Assembly: GCA_035555435.1 (NCBI GenBank)
Contig: DATMGN010000033.1
Location: forward strand, 1-64,000
DNA from: 73-13 sp035555435
GTDB taxonomy: Bacteria > Actinomycetota > Actinomycetes > Actinomycetales > Microbacteriaceae
Length of the DNA stretch: 64,000 nt
Direction of reading: 5' to 3'
The notes beneath the pieces are model-generated. The model was not told the DNA's origin. It did no database searches and saw only the letters and a program-made list of their open reading frames with translations. Below are positions 44,125 to 51,687 of this stretch, one piece after another. The position numbers were made by a program, and so were the translations under genes. Each line of letters starts with the position of its first letter. The first letter of the stretch is position 1.

Positions 44125-46800
44125 TCAGTGGCCCGCGGCGTCCCAGTCCGCGCCGACGCCGACCTGCACGTCGAGCGGCACGCTGAGCTGGGCGGCGGTC
44201 GACATGCGACTCGTGACGATGTCGCGCAGGACGTCGAGCTCGCCGGGCGCGACCTCGAAGACGAGCTCGTCGTGCACCTGCAGGAGCATGCGCGAGTCGA
44301 GGCCGCCCTTGAGGATGTCCTGGTCGATCGCGATCATCGCCCGCTTGATGATGTCCGCCGCCGTGCCCTGGATGGGCGAGTTGAGGGCCGCTCGCTCGGC
44401 GTTGTCGCGCAGCACCCGATTCGACGAGGTGAAGTCGGGGAACGGCCGTCGTCGGCCGAACAAGGTCGTCGTGAAGCCATCCACTTTCGCCTGCGCCACG
44501 ACACTGCGGAGATAGTCTCGGATGCCGCCGAAGCGCTCGAAGTAGTCCTTCATGAGCGCCTGCGCCTCCGCACGGTCGATGCGCAGCTGCCGGGCCAGTC
44601 CGAACGCCGACAAGCCGTAGGCGAGACCGTACGACATGGCCTTGACCTTGACGCGCTGGTCGGCACTGACCTCGGCCGGCTCGATCCCGAAGATCCGGGC
44701 CCCGACGAAGCGGTGCAGATCCTCGCCCGAGCGGAACGCCTCGATGAGGCCCTCGTCGCCCGACAGATGCGCCATGATCCGCATCTCGATCTGCGAATAG
44801 TCCGCGGTGAGCAGGGAGTCGAAGCCGTCGCCGGGCCGGAACGCCCTGCGGATCTCCTGCCCAGTCGCCGTGCGAACCGGGATGTTCTGCAGGTTGGGGT
44901 CGTTGGAGCTCAGCCGCCCGCTCGCCGCTCCGGTCTGCTCGTAGGTCGTGTGGATGCGGCTGTCCGACCCGACCGCCGCGACGAGCGTGTCGACCATCTG
45001 CGCGAGCTTCGTGGCGTCACGGTGGCGCAGCAGCAGATCGAGGAACGGGTGCGGATTCGACTCCTGCAGGTCGGCGAGCGCCTCCGCGTCGGTCGAATAG
45101 CCGGTCTTGTTGGCCCGGGTCTTCGGCATGCCGAGCTGATCGAAGAGCACCTCCTGGAGCTGCTTCGGGCTGCCAAGGTTCACCTCGCGGCCGATCTCCG
45201 CGTACGCCTGCTGCGCGATCTCCGCGGCATCGCCCCGCAACCTCGCCGAGAGCCCTTCGAGCCTCGGCCGGTCGATCGCGACGCCCTGACGTTCCATGCG
45301 CGCGAGCACCGGGATGAGTGGGACCTCGATGTCGGCATAGACCTCGCGCGAGCGCTCGTCGAGCCGATCCACGACCGCCCGCTCGAGGCGCAGCCCGTAC
45401 CAGGCCTGCGTCGCCGCATTGAGCGGCTCGTGCTCTGGCACGAGCTGATTGCGGTCCGGCTCGGAGATCTGCTCGCCGAGACCATGCTGCACGGCCGCCG
45501 CGAGCGAGCCGCTCTTGGACCAGGGCTCCAGCAGCCAGCCGGCGATCGTCGCGTCGCCGACGATGCCCTCCAGCGCGATGCCGTGCGCGGCGAGCGTATG
45601 CCACTGGCGCTTCGCCCCGAACAGCACCTTCGCCGCATCCGGATCGGCGAGATACGCCTCGAGCGCCGCGTAGTCGGGACGGTGCGAACCCCACGGGACC
45701 CACGCGGTGTCCTCGTCGGCCGCGATGCCCATGCCCTCGAGGACGCCGGCCTCGGCGCTGACCTGCACGGCCGCGGTCGGCCCGCCGGCCGACGAGATGG
45801 GGCGCAGCCAGTTCGCGAGCTCCTCATCCACGAGGGTGCGCACCGGTGGCTCCGCCGGGAGCCCGGCCACACCGTCGTCCGGCTCGGTGCGGCCCTCGGC
45901 GGCCTCGACGGGCCCCGACTTCAGCACGCGGTCGAGCAGCGTGTTGAACTCGAGATGGCGGAAGACGGCGCGCAGCGCGGCCTCGTCGATCGGACCCGGC
46001 ACGAGCTCGTCGAGCTCGTACTCGAGCTCGAGGTCGCGGACCAGCGCGTTGAGTCGACGGTTGCGGATCGCGTTCTCCCGCTCCGCTCGCAGGTTCTGCC
46101 CGGCGACCCCGGGGATCTCGTCCGCGTGCGCCAGGATCTCCTCGACCGTGCCCCACTGCGCGATCCACTTCGCCGCCGTCACCGGGCCGACCTTCGTGAT
46201 ACCGGGCAGGTTGTCGGCCTTCTCTCCGACGAGCGCGGCGAGCTCGGGGTACTGGGCGGGCCAGACCTTGTACTTCTCGTACACCGCGTCGGCGTCGTAG
46301 CGCTTGAACTCGCTGACGCCCAGCGTCGACGGGTAGAGCACCGTGACGCCGTCGCTCACGAGCTGGAAGGTATCCCGGTCCCCCGACACGACGAGCACCT
46401 CAAAGCCCGCCGCCTCGCCCTTCGTCGCGAGCGTCGCGAGGATGTCGTCGGCCTCGTAGTCCTCCTTGACGAGCCACTTGATGCGCATCGCGTCGAGCGC
46501 CTCCTGGAGGAGCGGCACCTGGCCGATGAACTCCGGCGGCGTCTCGCCCCGCCCGTCCTTGTACGCCACGTACTCACGGGTGCGGAAACTGTAGCGCGAG
46601 ATGTCGAAGGCGACCGCGACGTGCGTCGGACGCTCGTCCTTCATGAACTTGAGCAGCGACGTGATGAAGCCGTACGGGACCTCGGTGTGCTGGCCCCCGC
46701 TCGTGACGAAACGGCCCGCGGGCAGGAGCGCGAAGAACGCGCGGAACGCCAGGGAATGGCCGTCGATGATCAGGAGCGTAGGCTTCTCGGTGGCTGCCAC
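44125..46800 (-). CDS. polA: DNA polymerase I
   Basis: 891 aa. N-terminal 5'-nuclease (LLIIDGHSLAFRAFFALLP; GDRDTFQLV; NLPGITKVGPVTAAKW), degenerate middle domain, and C-terminal polymerase with motif A (TADYSQIEMRIMAHLSGDEG), motif B (RVKVKAMSYGLAYG) and motif C (LQVHDELVFEV). In the middle domain the proofreading DxE is replaced (AVQVSAEAG), so 3'-5' exonuclease is predicted to be inactive. GTG start 6 nt after TAGGCT. Divergent from the thioesterase gene. Confidence 0.96.
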   Translation of the reverse strand: MAATEKPTLLIIDGHSLAFRAFFALLPAGRFVTSGGQHTEVPYGFITSLLKFMKDERPTHVAVAFDISRYSFRTREYVAYKDGRGETPPEFIGQVPLLQEALDAMRIKWLVKEDYEADDILATLATKGEAAGFEVLVVSGDRDTFQLVSDGVTVLYPSTLGVSEFKRYDADAVYEKYKVWPAQYPELAALVGEKADNLPGITKVGPVTAAKWIAQWGTVEEILAHADEIPGVAGQNLRAERENAIRNRRLNALVRDLELEYELDELVPGPIDEAALRAVFRHLEFNTLLDRVLKSGPVEAAEGRTEPDDGVAGLPAEPPVRTLVDEELANWLRPISSAGGPTAAVQVSAEAGVLEGMGIAADEDTAWVPWGSHRPDYAALEAYLADPDAAKVLFGAKRQWHTLAAHGIALEGIVGDATIAGWLLEPWSKSGSLAAAVQHGLGEQISEPDRNQLVPEHEPLNAATQAWYGLRLERAVVDRLDERSREVYADIEVPLIPVLARMERQGVAIDRPRLEGLSARLRGDAAEIAQQAYAEIGREVNLGSPKQLQEVLFDQLGMPKTRANKTGYSTDAEALADLQESNPHPFLDLLLRHRDATKLAQMVDTLVAAVGSDSRIHTTYEQTGAASGRLSSNDPNLQNIPVRTATGQEIRRAFRPGDGFDSLLTADYSQIEMRIMAHLSGDEGLIEAFRSGEDLHRFVGARIFGIEPAEVSADQRVKVKAMSYGLAYGLSAFGLARQLRIDRAEAQALMKDYFERFGGIRDYLRSVVAQAKVDGFTTTLFGRRRPFPDFTSSNRVLRDNAERAALNSPIQGTAADIIKRAMIAIDQDILKGGLDSRMLLQVHDELVFEVAPGELDVLRDIVTSRMSTAAQLSVPLDVQVGVGADWDAAGH

Positions 46801-46806
46801 GCAGCG

Positions 46807-46812
46807 AGCCTA
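46807..46812 (-). promoter_or_regulatory. polA -10 element, probable leaderless promoter
   Basis: TAGGCT, 6 nt before the polA GTG at 46800. Confidence 0.5.
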
Positions 46813-46842
46813 GCCCGCGCCCCCGACACCGACGAGGACCCG

Positions 46843-47268
46843 ATGAAGCTGCCCGACGACATCCACCCGGCCCTGCTCACCCGCCTTCAGCAGGCCGAGG
46901 GCGGCCCGCTCGTCGCCAAGATGGGCATCGAGCTCATCGAGATCTCGGCCGAGCATTCCGTCGCCCGGATGCCCGTCGAGGGCAACACGCAGACCGTCGG
47001 AATCCTGCACGGCGGCGCGCACGTCGTGCTCGGCGAAACGCTCGGCAGCCTCTCGAGCGCGATCCACGGCGGTGCCGAGCGCTTCCCCGTCGGCATCGAG
47101 ATCAACGCGACCCACTCGCGTTCCATCGCGGAGGGCTGGGTCACCGGCACCTGCACCGCGCTCGTGCTCGGCCGCACCCTGTGCACGCACGAGATCGTCA
47201 TGACCGACGAAGCGGGGCGCCGCCTCTCGACGGTGCGGATGACGAACTACCTCCGCGAGCTGCGCTGA
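46843..47268 (+). CDS. Hotdog-fold thioesterase (PaaI-like)
   Basis: 141 aa, one hotdog domain. The family segment GILHGGAHVVLGETLGS carries the HGG active-site loop, followed by EINATHSRSIAEGWVTG. Probably hydrolyses acyl-CoA or aroyl-CoA; substrate unknown. ATG at 46843 with GAGGA upstream; the much longer open frame (antisense to polA) is rejected. Divergent from polA across 42 bp. Confidence 0.88.
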   Translation: MKLPDDIHPALLTRLQQAEGGPLVAKMGIELIEISAEHSVARMPVEGNTQTVGILHGGAHVVLGETLGSLSSAIHGGAERFPVGIEINATHSRSIAEGWVTGTCTALVLGRTLCTHEIVMTDEAGRRLSTVRMTNYLRELR

Positions 47269-47331
47269 GCCGCGGCCGCCCTCTCCCCCTGGCCTCGTCT
47301 GCCCCGCTCCCCCTCCCCCGTGCCGATAGTG

Positions 47332-47385
47332 CTTTCGGCGGCGCTAGGACTTTTCGCAGCCGATCTCTCCTATGTCCGCCGAAAG
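47332..47385. repeat. Palindromic repeat A, left of DUF559 gene
   Basis: Arms of 18 nt (47332-47349 and 47368-47385) with CTTTCGGCGG/CCGCCGAAAG and TAGGA/TCCTA paired and a 3-nt internal mismatch; loop of 18 nt. The right arm contains the stop codon of the DUF559 gene. Read on the minus strand it closely matches repeat B (48298-48347). It may also terminate the convergent thioesterase and DUF559 transcripts. Confidence 0.65.
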
Positions 47386-48194
47386 TCCTCGACGCGGTGG
47401 AGGCCTTGCGCCATGGCGCGGAGCACCACCGCGAGCGCGTGGCCGCCCACGACCTGCGCGTAGTCGAAGCGCAGGACGTGCTTGCCGCGGAGCTTGAGCT
47501 CCGCATCGAACGCGATGTCCGATCTACGCTGCGCGGCCTGGTGATACTCAAGCCCGTCGAGTTGCACGACGAGGTGCTCGCCGATGACGAAATCGACCGG
47601 CCGACCGAGCAGCCGTGTCTGCTGCCGGAACCGAACGCCGACCTCGCGCAGCTGATGGCCGAAGACCGACTCGAGGACCGAATCGGACTGGTCGCTCGCG
47701 ATGCGGGCAAGGCGGCGCTGCCGTGGACCGGGCCAAGCGACCCGCCGCAAGAACTCACGATCGACGAGCCTCCGCCGCAGCGCGGACTCCCACACGATGA
47801 GCGCTTCCACCTCCGGGAGGCACTGGATGACGTGCGAGAGCATGTCGGGGATCGACTCGACGAGGTCTGAGTACCTGGTCGGCAGAATCGGCCTGGACCG
47901 GTGAAACCGGATGCCGGGGCTGGCGCCTTGAGGGCTGTTGGGTGCGACCGCCACGTGGAGCGTCTCCGGTCGATGCAGCATCGAGAGCCCGAGATGCGCC
48001 GCGGCCGAAAGGCAGGCGATGCGGCCGCCTGCTGCGGCGGCCATGACGAGCACCGACGAAGCCCCCGGCGCAATGACCCACTGGCGGCCCACGGTGCGCA
48101 GCCCGCGCAGGTGGTAGGCGCTCAGGCCCGCGTCGCGCAGCTCCCGTCGGTGGGCGATGCCGCCGTGTTGCTGGATCCAGTCGCTCGCGTTCAT
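47370..48194 (-). CDS. DUF559 protein with N-terminal AbiEi-like winged helix
   Basis: 274 aa. Residues 1-75 resemble the AbiEi-type winged-helix (WIQQHGGIAHRRELRDAGLS, YHLRGLRTVGRQWVI). Residues about 165-270 are DUF559 (Vsr/PD-(D/E)xK-like): VDFVIGEHLVVQLDG, then RSDIAFDAELKLRGKHVLRF. As in the truncated paralogue at 8392-9051, VxEVDG reads VVQLDG, so nuclease activity is doubtful. The family is widespread in actinobacteria and is suspected, not shown, to act in defence or toxin-antitoxin systems. It is bracketed by two related palindromes facing outward. Confidence 0.8.
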   Translation of the reverse strand: MNASDWIQQHGGIAHRRELRDAGLSAYHLRGLRTVGRQWVIAPGASSVLVMAAAAGGRIACLSAAAHLGLSMLHRPETLHVAVAPNSPQGASPGIRFHRSRPILPTRYSDLVESIPDMLSHVIQCLPEVEALIVWESALRRRLVDREFLRRVAWPGPRQRRLARIASDQSDSVLESVFGHQLREVGVRFRQQTRLLGRPVDFVIGEHLVVQLDGLEYHQAAQRRSDIAFDAELKLRGKHVLRFDYAQVVGGHALAVVLRAMAQGLHRVEDFRRT

Positions 48195-48297
48195 CGGCGA
48201 ATCTTCTCGCGCCGCCGGCCCCTCCACTCCCGAGCAATCTCGCAAGTGGTAGAACGCGATTCCCCGCGACCCTGTGAGGGACCCCTGCCTTAGGAGA

Positions 48298-48347
48298 TCC
48301 GGCGGACCTAGGAGAAGCCGAGGCCCAATGGTCCTAGCGTCGCCGGA
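48298..48347. repeat. Palindromic repeat B, right of DUF559 gene
   Basis: TCCGGCGGACCTAGGA (48298-48313), 18-nt loop, TCCTAGCGTCGCCGGA (48332-48347). 13 of 16 positions pair. It shares GGCGGAC-TAGGAGA ... GTCCTAGCG-CGCCG with repeat A read on the minus strand. It stands between the pdtaR-type gene stop and the DUF559 start and may terminate the former. The rest of the 207-bp spacer 48195-48401 holds GATTCCCCGCGA (48258-48269) and nothing else recognised. Confidence 0.65.
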
Positions 48348-48401
48348 AGCCCTACGGGGGTCACGCCGGTGTCCTGCGCGCCGACGCGGAGGGGGCCGGG
48401 G

Positions 48402-49007
48402 CTACTTCTTGGGGGCGAGCTGCTCGATGATCGTCTGCGCGACCTCGTGCATCGTGAGCCGGCGGTCCATCGACGCCTTCTGGATCCACCGGAACGCGTC
48501 GGGCTCGGACAGCCCCATCTTCTCGTTGAGCAGACCCTTCGCCCGGTCGACGAGCTTGCGCGTCTCGAAGCGCTCGGCGAGGTCGGCGACCTCCGACTCG
48601 AGCGCGATGATCTGCTGGTAGCGGGCGAGCGCGATCTCGATCGCGGGGAGCAGGTCGTTGGGTGTGAACGGCTTGACGACGTAGGCGAGCGCGCCGGCCT
48701 CCGAGGCGCGCTCGACGAGCTCCTTCTGCGAGAACGCGGTGAGCAGCACGACGGGCGCGATGTGGTTCTTGGACAGGCGCTCCGCCGCCGAGATGCCGTC
48801 GAGCTTCGGCATCTTGACGTCCATCACGACGAGGTCGGGTCGCAGCTCGGTCGCGAGCTGCACGGCCGCCTCCCCGTCGCCGGCCTCGCCGACGACGTCG
48901 AACCCGTTGTCGGTGAGGATCTCGACGATGTCCATGCGGATCAGCGATTCGTCCTCCGCGACGATGACGCGGCGGGGCACGACCGGCCCGGTGTCCTCGA
49001 TGCTCAC
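48402..49007 (-). CDS. pdtaR: ANTAR-domain response regulator (PdtaR-type)
   Basis: 201 aa. Receiver domain 12-128 with E18/D19, phosphoacceptor D63 in VVMDVKMPKLD and K112 in VVKPF; then a helical linker and an ANTAR RNA-binding domain at about 140-195 (AKGLLNEKMGLSEPDAFRWI). ANTAR proteins bind paired hairpins in mRNA and act as antiterminators. In mycobacteria PdtaR is paired with the kinase PdtaS, which is not in this window. GTG start 6 nt after TAGGGT. Neighbourhood (polA nearby) agrees with the M. tuberculosis Rv1626 region. Confidence 0.92.
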   Translation of the reverse strand: MSIEDTGPVVPRRVIVAEDESLIRMDIVEILTDNGFDVVGEAGDGEAAVQLATELRPDLVVMDVKMPKLDGISAAERLSKNHIAPVVLLTAFSQKELVERASEAGALAYVVKPFTPNDLLPAIEIALARYQQIIALESEVADLAERFETRKLVDRAKGLLNEKMGLSEPDAFRWIQKASMDRRLTMHEVAQTIIEQLAPKK

Positions 49008-49013
49008 GCATTC

Positions 49014-49019
49014 ACCCTA
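49014..49019 (-). promoter_or_regulatory. pdtaR -10 element, probable leaderless promoter
   Basis: TAGGGT, 6 nt before the GTG at 49007. Confidence 0.5.
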
Positions 49020-49043
49020 CGGCACCAGCCCGAGCGCTGGCAC

Positions 49044-49049
49044 TAGCCT
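49044..49049 (+). promoter_or_regulatory. tRNA-Leu -10 element
   Basis: TAGCCT about 10 nt before the tRNA 5' end. Confidence 0.35.
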
Positions 49050-49059
49050 GGACGGGCAG

Positions 49060-49142
49060 GCCGGTGTGGCGGAATGGCAGACGCGACCGACTCAAAATCG
49101 GTTGCCCGCGAGGGCGTGTGGGTTCGACCCCCACCACCGGCA
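49060..49142 (+). tRNA. tRNA-Leu (anticodon CAA)
   Basis: The acceptor arm GCCGGTG (49060-49066) pairs with CACCGGC (49135-49141), with discriminator A at 49142. The anticodon stem ACCGA/TCGGT encloses the loop CTCAAAA, giving anticodon CAA for UUG. The T arm contains GGTTCGACCC. A long variable arm (GCCCGCGAGGGCG) marks a class II tRNA. The 3' CCA is not encoded (genomic CCG). It ends 3 bp before the stop of the convergent LLM-family gene. Confidence 0.95.
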
Positions 49143-49145
49143 CCG

Positions 49146-50012
49146 CTAGAGGGACCCGAGCTTCGGCACGACCTCCTCCCCGAGGCGGGCGACCCACTCG
49201 GCGACCTTGCTGGTGGGATTGCGGACCTGCACCTGCGTGGCGCCGAGGTCGGCGAGCGGCTTCATCCGTTCGACGAACGCGATGGGGTCGGCGACGGGGT
49301 CGCCGCCGGCGAGCACAGTGATGCGGATCTCGTCGGGGTCGCGCCCGACGTCGGCGCAGTGGCCGCGCAGCACGTCGAGCTTGTGGGCGAGGACCTCGGG
49401 CTCGTCGGCGAACAGGTTCGCCTCGTCCGCGTAGCGCGCGACGAGGCGTAGTGTCTTGCGCTCGCCGCCGCCCCCGATGAGGATCGGGATCCGGCCGCGC
49501 GGCGGGGCGGGCCGGCAGATGGTCTCGGCGAGCGTCGTGAACTCGCCGGCGAAGGGCCCGTCGTCTTGGCTCCACATCTGCTGCGCGATCTCGATGAGCT
49601 CCTCGAGGCGCTGGAAGCGCTCGGCGATCGGCGGGTACGGGACGCCGAGGCCGACATGCTCGCGCTCGTACCAGGCGGCGCCGATCCCGAAGAACGAGCG
49701 CCCTCGGGAGAGCACGTCGAGCGTCGTCGCGGTCTTGACGAGCAGCGCGGGCCAGCGGTAGGTGACGCCGGTGACGAGGGCCCCGAGCTTGATCCGCTTC
49801 GTCAGCCCGGCCGCAAAGCCGAGCGCCGTATAGGCCTCGAGCATGGGTTCGGTCGCGGGCGCGAATCGTTCCATCTGGAACCAGTGGTCCATGACGGTGA
49901 GCCGGTCGAGCCCGTGCTCGTCCGCGGCGATGGCGGCGGCGGCGAAGGCGTCCGGGATGGCGTCCGCGCCGCCCTCGACGCTGAAGTTCATGAAGTGCAG
50001 GCCGATCTCCAT
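49146..50012 (-). CDS. LLM-class, probably F420-dependent, oxidoreductase
   Basis: 288-aa TIM-barrel luciferase-like enzyme of the actinobacterial F420-dependent subfamily. The N-terminal GLHFMNFS, MDHWFQM, the GVTYRWPALLVKTATTLDVLSRGR block and PILIGGGGERKTLRL are typical. Substrate unknown. The start ATG (50012) agrees with the family N terminus, but no ribosome-binding site or TANNNT element stands at the expected place. Confidence 0.87.
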   Translation of the reverse strand: MEIGLHFMNFSVEGGADAIPDAFAAAAIAADEHGLDRLTVMDHWFQMERFAPATEPMLEAYTALGFAAGLTKRIKLGALVTGVTYRWPALLVKTATTLDVLSRGRSFFGIGAAWYEREHVGLGVPYPPIAERFQRLEELIEIAQQMWSQDDGPFAGEFTTLAETICRPAPPRGRIPILIGGGGERKTLRLVARYADEANLFADEPEVLAHKLDVLRGHCADVGRDPDEIRITVLAGGDPVADPIAFVERMKPLADLGATQVQVRNPTSKVAEWVARLGEEVVPKLGSL

Positions 50013-50064
50013 GCACGGCAGTCAAGCACTCGCGGGGTGGTGGATCAGCGCGCCTCGCGCAGAA

Positions 50065-51687
50065 CTACGGTGCCCTGTCGAACGTCCCGAGCCCCCACCG
50101 GTCGAAATAGGCGAGCGTGACGGACGTCGCCGAGGCGCCGGTCACATCGAACGCGGCGCTCGATCTCGAGCCGGCGGGCGCTTCCTCCCCCGACACGTCG
50201 AAGGCGAATACATCGCCGTCCCACGGCGTGAGGCGGATCTCGAAGCTCCCGGTCGGCCCGAGCCGTCCGAGCAGTCCGTCGCCGTCGACCGTGATCTCGA
50301 GATCGCCGTAGTAGTCGCTCAGATACGCGCCCGCGTAGGTGGCGAGCTCCCGCGGTGCCGTCGCGTCGGCGGGGCGTGTCGCGCCGACGAGGTCGCCCTC
50401 CGGCTCGAAGTAGTGGGCGAACGCCGCCTCGTAGGCGGGTGCCCAGTCCCGCGTCTCGTGGCCGTACAGGACGACGTCGAGGAACGCCGAGACGACGGCC
50501 TCGGCGGCGCCGACGGGTGAGCCGTTGGTCAGCGCGACGATCCCGAGGCCGAGTCCCGGGAGCAGCCGGAAGTTGGTGCCGGTGCCGAGGATGAACGCGC
50601 CGGAGTGCGAGACGGTGGGCCGCCCGTTCAGCGCGGTGCCGACGTTGAACCCGTACCCGTACTCGCCGCCGCGGTCGCCAAGCGCCGAGGGCCGGCCGCT
50701 CACGATCTGTCCGGAGATCGCGGGCAGCAGGGCGTCCTCGGCGATGAGCACGTCGCCGTCGCGTTCGCCGCCCGCGAGCACGAGCTTCATCCACTCGGCC
50801 AGGTCGATGACGTTCGACGAGACGCCGCCGGCCGGGGACTCGGGGTCCGGGTCGCGCTCGTACAGCGGCGCGAAGCCGCCGTCGACGAGGGCGTTGATCG
50901 TCGCGCGGTCGGGGCGCGCGAGGTAGTCCGCGTAGCGGGCGCTCGTCGAGGTCATCCCGAGCGGCGCGAAGAGCGTCTTCTCGGCGAGAGTCTCCCAGTC
51001 CGTGCCGGCGGCGGCGGCCGTCGCCTCGCCCGCGACGGTGATGCCGAAGTTGGAGTAGTTGTAGGTGCTGCGGAAGGCGTCGAGCGGCAGCAGTCGCAGG
51101 CGCTCCAGGATCGTGGCGCGGTCGAATCCGAGCGTCTCGAGGTCGTCGCCCGCGCCGGTGTAGAGCCCGGAGCGGTGCGTCATATAGTCGGCGATGGTCG
51201 CGTGCTGCGTGACGTACGGGTCGGCGAGCGAGAAGTCCGGGAGCAGCTGGCGCACGGGCGTGTCCCACTCGAGGATCCCGTCGCTCACCGCCTTCGCGAT
51301 GATGGTGCCGGTCAGCGACTTCGACACCGAGGCGACTTGGAATACGGTCGAGGCGCCGACCGGGTCGTCCGCCCCCGCGACCTTCGTCCCGTAGCCCTCG
51401 GCGAACGCGGTCTCGTCCCCGAGCACGACCGCGACCGACATCCCCGGCACGCCGCTGTGCGTCAGCACGCGCTCGATGATGGCCGGGAGCGCCGCGAGGC
51501 CCCGCTCCACGCCCGCGTCGAGACCTCCCGGGATCGCGATCGAGTCCCCGGTCGGACTGCCGTCGGCGACGTCGATCGCGAGCGTCGGACTCGGCTCGGG
51601 CACCGGTGCCGCGCAGGCGGACAGCGCGAGCAGGGCGCCGACCGTCGCGGCGACCGCGGGCGGGAGTCGCCGCCGGTCAGTCGGCAT
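50065..51687 (-). CDS. Serine hydrolase lipoprotein (beta-lactamase/class C family)
   Basis: 540 aa. Signal peptide with lipobox LSAC (C25), so membrane-anchored outside. Catalytic SxxK is SVSK (S120, K123); YSN occurs in NYSNFGITVAG; HSG in VSHSGAFI. The class C serine hydrolase fold covers about 55-390, followed by a beta-rich C-terminal domain. Members include D-Ala-D-Ala peptidases and esterases as well as beta-lactamases, so substrate and resistance cannot be inferred. ATG lies 11 nt inside the end of pyk. Confidence 0.86.
   Translation of the reverse strand: MPTDRRRLPPAVAATVGALLALSACAAPVPEPSPTLAIDVADGSPTGDSIAIPGGLDAGVERGLAALPAIIERVLTHSGVPGMSVAVVLGDETAFAEGYGTKVAGADDPVGASTVFQVASVSKSLTGTIIAKAVSDGILEWDTPVRQLLPDFSLADPYVTQHATIADYMTHRSGLYTGAGDDLETLGFDRATILERLRLLPLDAFRSTYNYSNFGITVAGEATAAAAGTDWETLAEKTLFAPLGMTSTSARYADYLARPDRATINALVDGGFAPLYERDPDPESPAGGVSSNVIDLAEWMKLVLAGGERDGDVLIAEDALLPAISGQIVSGRPSALGDRGGEYGYGFNVGTALNGRPTVSHSGAFILGTGTNFRLLPGLGLGIVALTNGSPVGAAEAVVSAFLDVVLYGHETRDWAPAYEAAFAHYFEPEGDLVGATRPADATAPRELATYAGAYLSDYYGDLEITVDGDGLLGRLGPTGSFEIRLTPWDGDVFAFDVSGEEAPAGSRSSAAFDVTGASATSVTLAYFDRWGLGTFDRAP

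Noticed and set aside
43699..46842. Thioesterase frame extended over 1000 codons upstream
   Set aside because: It lies antisense to polA; the hotdog protein is complete from the ATG at 46843.
49064..49451. Short open frames over the tRNA-Leu gene
   Set aside because: They are read through a clear tRNA and the antisense of the LLM-family gene.
50065..51687. Beta-lactamase or antibiotic resistance gene
   Set aside because: The SxxK/YxN/HxG pattern fits a broad class C serine hydrolase family; nothing in the sequence points to lactam hydrolysis.
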